Made by a program: the position numbers and the translations under genes. 17,399 bases of DNA, from positions 1 to 17,399 of the forward strand of contig JAJRCM010000022.1 in the NCBI GenBank assembly GCA_028678965.1, read 5' to 3'. Below the pieces are notes generated by a model that made no database searches, was not told the DNA's origin, and saw nothing but the letters and a program-made list of their open reading frames with translations. Within the stretch, counting starts at the first letter, position 1. The number at the start of each line of letters is the position of its first letter. This document shows, one piece after another, positions 7,246-15,054 of this stretch. This DNA is from Methanomicrobiales archaeon. GTDB taxonomy: Archaea; Halobacteriota; Methanomicrobia; Methanomicrobiales; JACTUA01.

Positions 7246-7398
7246 CTACATCATGGAAGTGATCGTACCCCTGCAGGAATCCCACTTCGCCGTTTGTCTA
7301 TATCCTGCCTGTGGTGGTACCAGGAGGACATCCGGCCTTCCTAGAAATGGGAATCTCTCACAATAAATGAAGGAACCATGAGACTTTCACTGTCAGGT

Positions 7399-7428
7399 GA
7401 TGGGAGGGTGCATTGCCACCCCCCCATC
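7399..7428. other. Strong inverted repeat / hairpin
   Basis: GATGGGAGGGTG (7399-7410) and CACCCCCCCATC (7417-7428) are complementary over 12 positions with a single A/C mismatch, around the 6-base loop CATTGC. One more G-C and one G-T pair can extend the stem outwards. No T-run follows, so it is not a standard terminator. It may be part of a structured RNA or a protein-binding site. Confidence 0.6.
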
Positions 7429-7453
7429 GCTTCGCGCTGAAACACTCTCATTC

Positions 7454-7490
7454 CTTAAGCAATGGTTGTCCTCCCATAACCACCCTTAAG
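7454..7490. other. CTTAAG-bounded imperfect hairpin
   Basis: CTTAAG at 7454-7459 can pair with CTTAAG at 7485-7490. Inside lie TGGTT (7463-7467) and AACCA (7478-7482), which pair around a 10-base loop. The two stems are separated by a small 3/2-base internal loop. The structure is weaker than the one at 7399-7428 but lies only 25 bases from it. Confidence 0.4.
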
Positions 7491-7640
7491 ATACGAATGA
7501 GGGAAGATGAGACGCGAGCATCTTTCAGGTTCCTTTTTCCCTTTAGGTGCTTCTCATATACTTTCCAGAATTATCAGAGATACGTCCTAGTTCTCAGTAC
7601 TGCGGCACTTGTCTGAATAGTGGCTCACCTTAAGAACCAA

Positions 7641-8033
7641 TCAAGATCGTACAAGAGAGAGGATTCTTAGCGCGAGCAGCGCAGCATTCTCCCCATTATC
7701 TATCCCCACGCAGGCAACGGGAACGCCCTTTGGCATCTGGACAATGGAGAGAAGAGCATCAAAGCCATTGAGAACCCCGCTCACTGGGACGCCAATTACC
7801 GGTCGCGTGGTCTTGGAAGCGATCACACCGGGAAGTGCCGCGGAGAGTCCTGCGATTGCGATGAACACTTTTGCATGGCTGGAGGTGATATAAGCATCCA
7901 GCTGGGTAGCATCTCGGTGAGCAGAGATGACCTGGTAGTCATAGGATACCCCCTTCTCATCGAGTACCTTCTTCGCTCTCTCGGCAATCGCCGCATCTGA
8001 AGCGGAACCGCAGATGATTGCCACGTCTGCCAT
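7641..8033 (-). CDS. purE: PurE, 5-(carboxyamino)imidazole ribonucleotide mutase / AIR carboxylase
   Basis: PurE performs the carboxylation step of de novo purine synthesis, giving carboxyaminoimidazole ribotide either from N5-CAIR (class I) or directly from AIR and CO2 (class II). The 130 residues form a single flavodoxin-like domain with ICGSASD (7-13) binding the substrate phosphate, the VISAHRD loop with its catalytic histidine, [20 protein letters not shown] and the C-terminal [12 protein letters not shown] helix. The GLSAALPG loop differs from the GGAAHLPG of common class I enzymes, so the class cannot be assigned by eye. I chose the ATG at 8033; an in-frame TTG at 8045 would add MDGD but lies too close to the TATA-like sequences. 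No purK is visible nearby. The gene diverges from the aminotransferase and converges on the gene-free region after thiC. Confidence 0.92.
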   Translation of the reverse strand: MADVAIICGSASDAAIAERAKKVLDEKGVSYDYQVISAHRDATQLDAYITSSHAKVFIAIAGLSAALPGVIASKTTRPVIGVPVSGVLNGFDALLSIVQMPKGVPVACVGIDNGENAALLALRILSLVRS

Positions 8034-8046
8034 ATCGCCATCCAAA

Positions 8047-8071
8047 CTTATATCCCGCCTTTCTTAATATA
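8047..8071. promoter_or_regulatory. Overlapping divergent TATA elements between purE and the aminotransferase gene
   Basis: Two TATA-like sites lie in the 54-base gap: CTTATATCC (about 8047-8055) and TTAATATA (8064-8071). By spacing, the left site suits the plus-strand aminotransferase (start site near 8075) and the right site, read as TATATTAA, suits purE (start site near 8043). Each promoter would then cross the other. Assignment is by distance only. Confidence 0.35.
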
Positions 8072-8087
8072 CTATGGACGGATTACC

Positions 8088-9673
<1,586 letters not shown>

Positions 9674-9688
9674 GCAAGGTGAAAGCAG

Positions 9689-9714
9689 TTTATAGATGAA
9701 TCAACAGAGTTGAT
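9689..9714 (+). promoter_or_regulatory. Candidate internal promoter and palindromic operator before ribH
   Basis: TTTATAGA (9689-9696) is a TATA-like site about 35 bases before the ribH ATG. A perfect palindrome, ATCAAC-AGA-GTTGAT (9700-9714), covers the predicted transcription start. A repressor bound there would block ribH and the aminotransferase after it. In RNA the palindrome would form only a 6-bp stem with a 3-base loop, beside the ribosome binding site. Confidence 0.35.
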
Positions 9715-9728
9715 GGGAAGGAATTGAT

Positions 9729-10136
9729 ATGGCAATCAAGCTGGGATTTGTAGTCTCTGAGTTCAACCGTGATATCACGTACATGATGGAGATCGAAGGA
9801 AAAGAACATGCGACCTTCCTTGGTGCAGAGGTGGCTCAGACCCTCTATGTTCCAGGAACCTACGATATTCCGATCGCAGTTAAAAAGATCCTCGTGGAGG
9901 GAAAAGTCGATGCTGTGGTTACTATCGGTGCAGTCATCGAAGGAGCCACCCAGCATGATGAGATTGTTGTCCAGCACGCAGCGCGAAAAATCATGGACCT
10001 TGGTCTCGAGTACGGGAAACCGGTGACACTGGGCATTTCCGGCCCCGGTATGACCCGACTTGAAGCTCATGAACGGGTCGATTATGCCAAGCGAGCCGTC
10101 GAATCGGCTGTGAAGCTGGTCAAACGATTGAAATGA
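9729..10136 (+). CDS. ribH: 6,7-dimethyl-8-ribityllumazine synthase (RibH)
   Basis: RibH condenses 5-amino-6-(D-ribitylamino)uracil with 3,4-dihydroxy-2-butanone 4-phosphate to form the lumazine used by RibC. The 135 residues match the short archaeal form. Visible family blocks are LGFVVSEFNRDIT (substrate pocket near the N-terminus), LYVPGTYDIPIAVKKI, and GAVIEGATQHDEIV with the catalytic histidine H76, followed by the PVTLGISGPGMTRLEA segment. The GAVIEGATQHDE loop departs slightly from the bacterial GVVIRGxTxHF form but is usual for archaea. The ATG is preceded by GGGAAGGAATTGAT, a good ribosome binding site. It sits 55 bases after ribC and overlaps the following aminotransferase gene by ATGA, so it is part of the same cluster and may also use its own promoter. 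Confidence 0.95.
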   Translation: MAIKLGFVVSEFNRDITYMMEIEGKEHATFLGAEVAQTLYVPGTYDIPIAVKKILVEGKVDAVVTIGAVIEGATQHDEIVVQHAARKIMDLGLEYGKPVTLGISGPGMTRLEAHERVDYAKRAVESAVKLVKRLK

Positions 10137-11278
10137 AATCCCTCTCGGAAAAGGTCGCGGCCATCGCCTCCTCCGCCACCATGGATATCGCTGATCAGGC
10201 GAAGCGGATGGCACGGGAGGGGATCGATGTCATCTCTCTCTCAATCGGAGAGCCGGATTTTGATACCCCTTCGCACATTAAAGATGCCTGCTGTGCTGCC
10301 CTGGCGAGAGGGGAGACCCATTATGCACCAAGTAACGGTATCCCTGAACTGATCCAGGCTATCTCAGAGAAGTGCAGGAAGGAGAACGGATTCTCCTGCC
10401 GGCCAGAGGAAGTGATCGCCACCTGCGGGGCAAAACACGCCATCTACCTTGCAATGGAAGCAGTGATTAACGCCGGAGAGGAAGCAATCCTGATCGATCC
10501 AGCGTGGGTTTCCTACGAGCCCTGTATCCAGATGGCCGGTGGGAGGGTCCGGCACTATTCTTTGAACCCCAAGACGTTTCAAGTGGATGATACCCTTGCC
10601 GAGAAGATCAGCCAGAAGACCAGGATGATCGTCGTAAATACACCATCTAACCCGGCGGGCACGGTCTTCAATACAACGTCCCTCTCGCTGGTTGCGGATC
10701 TCTGCGAAGACTATGACCTCATCGCGCTTTCCGATGAGATCTATGAGAAACTGGTCTATGAAAAGGAGCATATTTCACTTGCTACCATCGGGGACATGGT
10801 ACATCGCACTATCACGATTAACGGGTTCTCCAAGGCATACGCAATGACTGGGTGGCGGCTGGGATATTCAATTGCCCCACTCGAAATCACCCGCCAGATG
10901 CTCAAAGTCCAGCAGCACAGTGTCTCGCATCCCACCACCTTTGTGATGTGGGGGGGAGTTGCTGCTCTGAAGGGAGATCAGGCATGTGTAAATCAGATGC
11001 GGACCGAGTTTGACGCCAGGCGAAAGTTCCTGATGGCCGAACTCCCCGCGATGGGTTTTGAGGCCGCTCCCATGGAGGGAGCATTCTACTCCTGGATCAG
11101 AGTCCCTGGTGATGATATGGAGATAGCCCGCCGATGGCTCGAATATGCTCATGTCGCAGTCACACCAGGCAGTGTTTTCTATGCTCCGGGCTGGATCCGC
11201 CTCTCGTATGCGACCGCTCTGCCTCGGTTGAGGGAAGCAATGACCCGGATTGCTAATCAGTCGGAAGGCTCTGACTGA
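10133..11278 (+). CDS. Class I aminotransferase (aspartate aminotransferase family)
   Basis: This is a fold-type I, class I/II PLP-dependent aminotransferase of 381 residues, most like the archaeal/Thermus type Ig aspartate aminotransferases, which transfer the amino group of aspartate (or aromatic amino acids) to 2-oxoglutarate. Motifs in order: ISLSIGEPDFDTP (substrate arm), THYAPSNGIPELIQAI, TCGAKHAIYLAME, WVSYEP, NTPSNPAGTVF, ALSDEIYEKLVYE (PLP aspartate and tyrosine), the PLP lysine K234 in NGFSKAYAMTGWRLGY, and the C-terminal WIRLSYA, whose arginine binds the substrate carboxylate. The start overlaps the ribH stop (ATGA at 10133-10136). No link between aspartate transamination and riboflavin synthesis is known to me; the placement may just be cotranscription. 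Exact substrate range is open. Confidence 0.9.
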   Translation: MKSLSEKVAAIASSATMDIADQAKRMAREGIDVISLSIGEPDFDTPSHIKDACCAALARGETHYAPSNGIPELIQAISEKCRKENGFSCRPEEVIATCGAKHAIYLAMEAVINAGEEAILIDPAWVSYEPCIQMAGGRVRHYSLNPKTFQVDDTLAEKISQKTRMIVVNTPSNPAGTVFNTTSLSLVADLCEDYDLIALSDEIYEKLVYEKEHISLATIGDMVHRTITINGFSKAYAMTGWRLGYSIAPLEITRQMLKVQQHSVSHPTTFVMWGGVAALKGDQACVNQMRTEFDARRKFLMAELPAMGFEAAPMEGAFYSWIRVPGDDMEIARRWLEYAHVAVTPGSVFYAPGWIRLSYATALPRLREAMTRIANQSEGSD

Positions 11279-11314
11279 AGATACGCGCGCCATTCATCAC
11301 CATCTGCTCCATCC

Positions 11315-11319
11315 TTTTT
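11315..11319 (+). terminator. T-run, possible end of the rib cluster transcript
   Basis: Five T residues (TCCTTTTTCTCC) lie 37 bases after the aminotransferase stop. No clear hairpin precedes them. This is a weak U-tract terminator, in a suitable place between the rib cluster and the next gene. Confidence 0.3.
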
Positions 11320-11392
11320 CTCCGTGGATCATGGCACTTTCGTACATCTATTCTTCGGAAATCCTGATATGGAGAGAGAATGACCCAATGTT

Positions 11393-12496
11393 ATGCAGGA
11401 TGGCGGGCAACTCACCGGAGAGGGGGCGAAGGGGGGAGAGAACAGGGTTTCGGCACCCTTCGAGGACAAGGGATTCTGCGCTGCAATCGACAGCGGAAAG
11501 ACGAAACGACTGAGTGCCCACCATGTTGCCGATCTCTGCAGCTTTATCGGTGAGTCGACACTTGCATGGATTGACTACGTGGTCGACGACTTTGAGAAAG
11601 AAGCGGCTTCTGTCGCCACCAGCCTTGGTTTCAGCGAGGTACTTTTAAAGAGTCTCCTCGCAAATCCCACCGGCGGATATGAGGATTTTGAGACTGAGAT
11701 GGGGATTCTCCTCCCTGCCATCTATATTGAAGGGTTCGATGTCAAGATCGACCAGCTTGTGGTAATGATACGGCACGGATTGGTGGTCACCCTCCATACT
11801 AAAGAGGTTAAACGATTCTTCCGTGTACGGCGATATGCAGAGACACTCCTTCGAAAAATACCCCAGAAGATTGCACTCTCCGATAAGATGACCCTCCTCC
11901 TGATCAGGATCATCGACGAAAATAACAGCCGGAACTTCGATTACCTACGTGGGATAGAGGAGAAAGGAGATATGCTCAGCAAAAAGCTTGCTGATTCCGG
12001 CATATCCCGTATCGATCTCGGGAAAGATATCTACGAAATGAAGCACGCCTTAATTGTGTATCTTGGTGGTCTTTGGTCGTCGGTGGATACCCTTAACACC
12101 CTTCGATTTGGTGATGCCGAACTTCTCACGGACGATAGCAAGATCCTGAACCGGATCACCGCGCTCATCGGTGAGGTGAACTCACACATCGGCCTCGCTG
12201 AACACCTGAGCGAGGTACTGGCAAGTGGGCTCGAGGTTCTCCAGTCCATCTACAATAACCAGCTCCAGGTCCTCAATAACCGCATGGCATTGCTCGTCGC
12301 CTACCTGACCATTATCGGTACAGCAATTCTCGTCCCCAATACCATTGCCACGGTTGCGGGGAACCCGATGTTCAATTTTTCTTCAGCAGACATCTACTGG
12401 TATATCCCTCTCATCGTTGTAAGTACCATTCTCGCCACGGTCGCTTCCTGGTGGGCAGTCAAGAGGCTTGGTCTCCTACCAAAAAGCCCGGAATGA
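11393..12496 (+). CDS. CorA-like (MIT family) membrane protein lacking the GMN motif
   Basis: This is a probable relative of the pentameric CorA divalent-cation channels. Its 367 residues have the expected layout: a poorly conserved Gly-rich N-terminus, an alpha/beta cytosolic domain (about 45-170), a long helical stalk with ITALIGEVNSHIGLAEHLSEVL and LQSIYNNQLQVLNNRMALL (about 255-300), and two C-terminal membrane helices (298-322 and about 338-358) with a short external loop. CorA proteins carry GMN at the end of the first helix as the pore selectivity signature. Here that place reads ATVAGNPMFNF (319-329), so GMN is absent, while the VPNTIA segment preceding it is CorA-like. The transported ion, or whether it transports at all, is therefore unclear. 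ATG 11393 is the only sensible start; it has no ribosome binding site, but a weak AT-rich element lies about 25 bases upstream. It appears to be a single-gene unit. Confidence 0.75.
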   Translation: MQDGGQLTGEGAKGGENRVSAPFEDKGFCAAIDSGKTKRLSAHHVADLCSFIGESTLAWIDYVVDDFEKEAASVATSLGFSEVLLKSLLANPTGGYEDFETEMGILLPAIYIEGFDVKIDQLVVMIRHGLVVTLHTKEVKRFFRVRRYAETLLRKIPQKIALSDKMTLLLIRIIDENNSRNFDYLRGIEEKGDMLSKKLADSGISRIDLGKDIYEMKHALIVYLGGLWSSVDTLNTLRFGDAELLTDDSKILNRITALIGEVNSHIGLAEHLSEVLASGLEVLQSIYNNQLQVLNNRMALLVAYLTIIGTAILVPNTIATVAGNPMFNFSSADIYWYIPLIVVSTILATVASWWAVKRLGLLPKSPE

Positions 12497-12540
12497 TGAG
12501 ACTCTCCTCTCATTATCTGCATCTAGCAAGACCTGATGAA

Positions 12541-12552
12541 TAATTAAAAAAA
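12541..12552 (+). promoter_or_regulatory. A/T-rich promoter element for the Yip1/COG1361/ABC operon
   Basis: TAATTAAAAAAA is centred about 44 bases before the Yip1-family ATG, giving a leader of about 20 bases that includes the ribosome binding site AGGAG (12578-12582). A closer site, CTATATAC (about 12567-12574), would place the start site inside the gene and is less likely. Confidence 0.4.
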
Positions 12553-12589
12553 GCGGGGCTACCTATCTATATACAACAGGAGTCATGAT

Positions 12590-13252
12590 ATGGTCTTCTC
12601 ACCTCTCCAGTTGATACTCACTCCAGATGCTTTTTTTGAGGAAAAACTCAAAGAGCCAGAAAATTTGAATAAGCCTCTCCCAATCTTCATTGTACTTGGG
12701 GTTCTCGGGGCTATCTCTGCGTACCTGGTGACACAGGTCACCATGCAAGCTCTCCCTCGAGAAGTCCAGGACTTTGCCGGTATTGCTACCGGCATGGCGG
12801 TGGTGGGGGGGATTTTCGGGGTATTCATCATGTGGCTGGTAGTTGCAGTCGTGCTCTATGCCCTATCCGCCCTTTTTAAGGGATCCGGGACTTTTAAAAG
12901 GACCCTTGAGTTCATCGGCTACGGTTTCTTCCCCCAGCTCATCGGAAGTATCATTGGTCTCTACCTTATGTACGATTTCTCCTCAACGGTAAAGGTGCAG
13001 CAGGTGAGCAGCACCGATCCTCAGCTTATCAGCGACGCAATATCCAGCCTGATGAACCACCCCTCATTCATCCTCGCATCCATTGTAGGTATCCTCTTTC
13101 TCTTGTGGAGTGCCAACCTCTGGATCTTCGGTCTCAAACATGCGCGGACGATCACCATGCGGAACGCTGTCTTCGCAGTCCTCGCTCCTGTTGCCATCTA
13201 CATCATTTATTCCTCTTATAATCTCCTGAAACTCCTTGGTGGGGGTATTTGA
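12590..13252 (+). CDS. Yip1-family integral membrane protein
   Basis: This is a 220-residue membrane protein of the Yip1 fold, a family named after eukaryotic Golgi proteins but common and uncharacterised in prokaryotes. The N-terminal motif LILTPDAFFEEK, followed by a proline-rich break and then membrane segments, is typical. I count five hydrophobic segments, at about 29-52, 65-96, 107-130, 159-183 and 192-216; the third begins with EFIGYGFFPQLIGS, matching the family's conserved central helix. The start ATG has AGGAG seven bases upstream; an out-of-frame ATG lies five bases before it. The stop is directly followed by the ATG of the COG1361 gene without a gap, so it is the first gene of the four-gene operon ending at 16214. 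It might help place or assemble the ABC complex; that is inference from position. Confidence 0.8.
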   Translation: MVFSPLQLILTPDAFFEEKLKEPENLNKPLPIFIVLGVLGAISAYLVTQVTMQALPREVQDFAGIATGMAVVGGIFGVFIMWLVVAVVLYALSALFKGSGTFKRTLEFIGYGFFPQLIGSIIGLYLMYDFSSTVKVQQVSSTDPQLISDAISSLMNHPSFILASIVGILFLLWSANLWIFGLKHARTITMRNAVFAVLAPVAIYIIYSSYNLLKLLGGGI

Positions 13253-14368
13253 ATGAGTATTAGATTTATCATCCTCTGTATTGCGATACTTGCGGTCATC
13301 GGTTTTGCGGCAGCAGCCGACTACCAGCTGATGGTTGTGGAAACGAGCATCAACCCACCTGTGCTGATGAACGATGATACCGGTATAATCAAGATCAGGG
13401 TGGTGAATAATGGTGACAATGGGATCTATGTCAATCAGGTAACTCTCTTTGGTGGCGAGTTTTCAGTGACGAGCGATCCCTACCCAACCGTCGGGTGGAT
13501 CGGAGCAGGGAATTATATGGACTTCACCTTCACTGTCACTGCGGGAGGAAAGGCAGGTATTTACTATCCCCGTTTTGTCCTTGAATTCACTGATGGAACC
13601 ACACTTCGGTATGCGATCCCGGTTCAGGTGGATAACACTGACCTGACGGTCGCCCTGGTAGAACAACCCGATTATGTGGCCATCGGAAAGACCACGGAAT
13701 ATCGGCTCCTGATCGCGAACCCCCGCCCCAATGCCGTGGATAGCGTTCTCGTGATCCCCGAAGGAACGGGACTGGAAGCGACACCATCGCGACAATTCAT
13801 CGGGAATCTGGGATCGAATGAAGAAGTGGAAGTCAGTTTCAATATCACTCCCGAACGAATTACCCAGGTAAAGTTCAGGGTAGAATATAAAAACGGGATC
13901 AATCCGCATGATTCTGTCCTCACTCTCCCCATCCTTCCTACAGAGAACAAAAAGGGCGCCAACCCCCTTATCTCAAACGTCCAGGTATCACAGGAGGGGG
14001 GCGTCTATCGCATCTCTGGTGATGTGAGCAATGCCGGCCTTCGGTCGGCGAAATCGGTGGTGATCAGAACGGAAGCTCCGGCAATCCCTGTTGATCCCTT
14101 TAAGATATATGTGGTGGGATCGCTGGAACCGGATGATTTCTCCAGTTTTGAGGTATCTTTCAAGCTCCCCAGCAGCAGCAGGGTACCGCTCATCGTCGAC
14201 TACAAGGATGACGATGGGAACCATCTTATCAGCCAGACGGAAGTGGACGTGGATGTCTCACCCCTTTCCGACCAGACCACGTCACTTCCTATGATCGGGA
14301 CGATTCTTGTCTGGCTGCTGGTGCTGGTGATCGCCGTGGCCATCATCTACTCATGGAGAAAGCGATGA
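13253..14368 (+). CDS. COG1361-type surface protein with signal peptide and C-terminal membrane anchor
   Basis: This is an envelope protein of 371 residues of the COG1361 (S-layer-domain / CARDB-like) group. An N-terminal signal peptide (MSIRFIILCIAILAVIGFAAA, cleavage expected near residue 21) leads into about 320 residues of beta-rich repeats of immunoglobulin-like type. Indicators are IIKIRVVNNGDNGIYV, FTFTVTAGGKAGIYYPRF, YRLLIANPRPNAVDSVLV and VYRISGDVSNAGLRSAKSV, each with the NxGxxxxxxV pattern. A single membrane helix (about 346-367) and YSWRKR end the protein, so the body faces outside. It starts at the base after the Yip1 stop, with GGTGGGGG upstream, and overlaps the ABC ATPase gene. 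Similar proteins stand next to MacB-like transporters in other archaea as I recall, and it may act as the adaptor or substrate-contacting part. Confidence 0.85.
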   Translation: MSIRFIILCIAILAVIGFAAAADYQLMVVETSINPPVLMNDDTGIIKIRVVNNGDNGIYVNQVTLFGGEFSVTSDPYPTVGWIGAGNYMDFTFTVTAGGKAGIYYPRFVLEFTDGTTLRYAIPVQVDNTDLTVALVEQPDYVAIGKTTEYRLLIANPRPNAVDSVLVIPEGTGLEATPSRQFIGNLGSNEEVEVSFNITPERITQVKFRVEYKNGINPHDSVLTLPILPTENKKGANPLISNVQVSQEGGVYRISGDVSNAGLRSAKSVVIRTEAPAIPVDPFKIYVVGSLEPDDFSSFEVSFKLPSSSRVPLIVDYKDDDGNHLISQTEVDVDVSPLSDQTTSLPMIGTILVWLLVLVIAVAIIYSWRKR

Positions 14369-15054
14369 GTGGGGGCGGGGAAGGCCGCACTCCTATCATC
14401 ACCTTCGATCACGTCACCAAGGTGTACTCACTTCCTGCGGGGGATGTGGTAGCCTTAAATGATGTCTCCATGGATGTGCTGCCAGGAGAGTTCATTGCGG
14501 TGATGGGGCCTTCCGGGTCAGGCAAATCCACCATGCTTAATCTCATCGGCTGCCTTGATGTGCCGACCTCGGGAAAGGTCTTCATAAAAGGGCATGACAT
14601 ACGGACCATGGCTGATACCGACCTCACCAGACTCCGCCGCGATCACATCGGGTTCGTATTCCAGCAGTTTAACCTCCTTCCACTCCTGAATGTAGTGGAG
14701 AACGTGGAGTTTCCGCTCATCCTTAAATGCGGACGGAAGGAGTGCGGGTTGAAAGCATATGAAGTGATCCGGGCAGTAGGGTTAGAGGAGGGGCTTGATA
14801 CTCATACACCCTCCGAACTATCGGGTGGCCAGCAGCAGCGCGTAGCCATCGCCCGGGCTCTGGTGAACGACCCCGATATCATTATCTGTGACGAACCGAC
14901 AGGTAACCTCGACTCAAAGAGCGGGGCGACGATCATGGAAGTCCTCGCTTCAATGAATCAAAGGGGAAAGACGATCATTGTCGTTACCCATGACCCCAAG
15001 ATTGCGGCCTTTGCCAGGCGGACACTGGAGCTTCTGGATGGAAGAATCGTATGA
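14365..15054 (+). CDS. ABC transporter ATP-binding protein, LolD/MacB type
   Basis: This is the nucleotide-binding subunit of an ABC system of the LolD/MacB/FtsE class, which uses ATP for mechanical work on envelope substrates rather than for simple transport. From the ATG at 14365 it has 229 residues with every motif: Walker A GPSGSGKS (48-55), the Q-loop [10 protein letters not shown], signature LSGGQQQR starting at L152, Walker [13 protein letters not shown] with D176 and E177, and switch histidine H209 in VVTHD. I prefer 14365 to the upstream in-frame ATG at 14353 because it forms an ATGA overlap with the preceding stop and has GGAG about six bases before it. The C-terminus overlaps the permease gene by ATGA (15051-15054), so the two proteins are made together. 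Confidence 0.93.
   Translation: MSGGGEGRTPIITFDHVTKVYSLPAGDVVALNDVSMDVLPGEFIAVMGPSGSGKSTMLNLIGCLDVPTSGKVFIKGHDIRTMADTDLTRLRRDHIGFVFQQFNLLPLLNVVENVEFPLILKCGRKECGLKAYEVIRAVGLEEGLDTHTPSELSGGQQQRVAIARALVNDPDIIICDEPTGNLDSKSGATIMEVLASMNQRGKTIIVVTHDPKIAAFARRTLELLDGRIV

Larger units (their letters stand above)
7191..7640. other. 450-bp gene-free region between convergent thiC and purE, with two hairpins
   Basis: Nothing here reads convincingly as a protein on either strand. Because thiC and purE converge on it, no promoter of a flanking gene should lie here, so its size is unexplained in an otherwise tightly packed window. It holds a short T-run just after thiC, a strong 12-bp hairpin (7399-7428), a second hairpin bounded by CTTAAG (7454-7490), and a third CTTAAG at 7629-7634. 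It could carry a small RNA or be the remains of a lost gene. Confidence 0.5.

Noticed and set aside
7253..7366. 37-codon plus-strand frame in the gene-free region (MEVIVPLQES...)
   Set aside because: No ribosome binding site and no family likeness; too short to support.
7378..7440. 20-codon plus-strand frame (MRLSLSGDGR...) over the main hairpin
   Set aside because: A weak AGGA precedes it, but the frame is short and its sequence is dominated by the inverted repeat.
7413..7616. 67-codon plus-strand frame in the gene-free region
   Set aside because: Non-ATG start inside a hairpin, no ribosome binding site, irregular composition.
11250..11513. 87-codon plus-strand frame spanning the aminotransferase end and CorA-like start
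   Set aside because: Overlaps two real genes in another frame and shows no domain or ribosome binding site.
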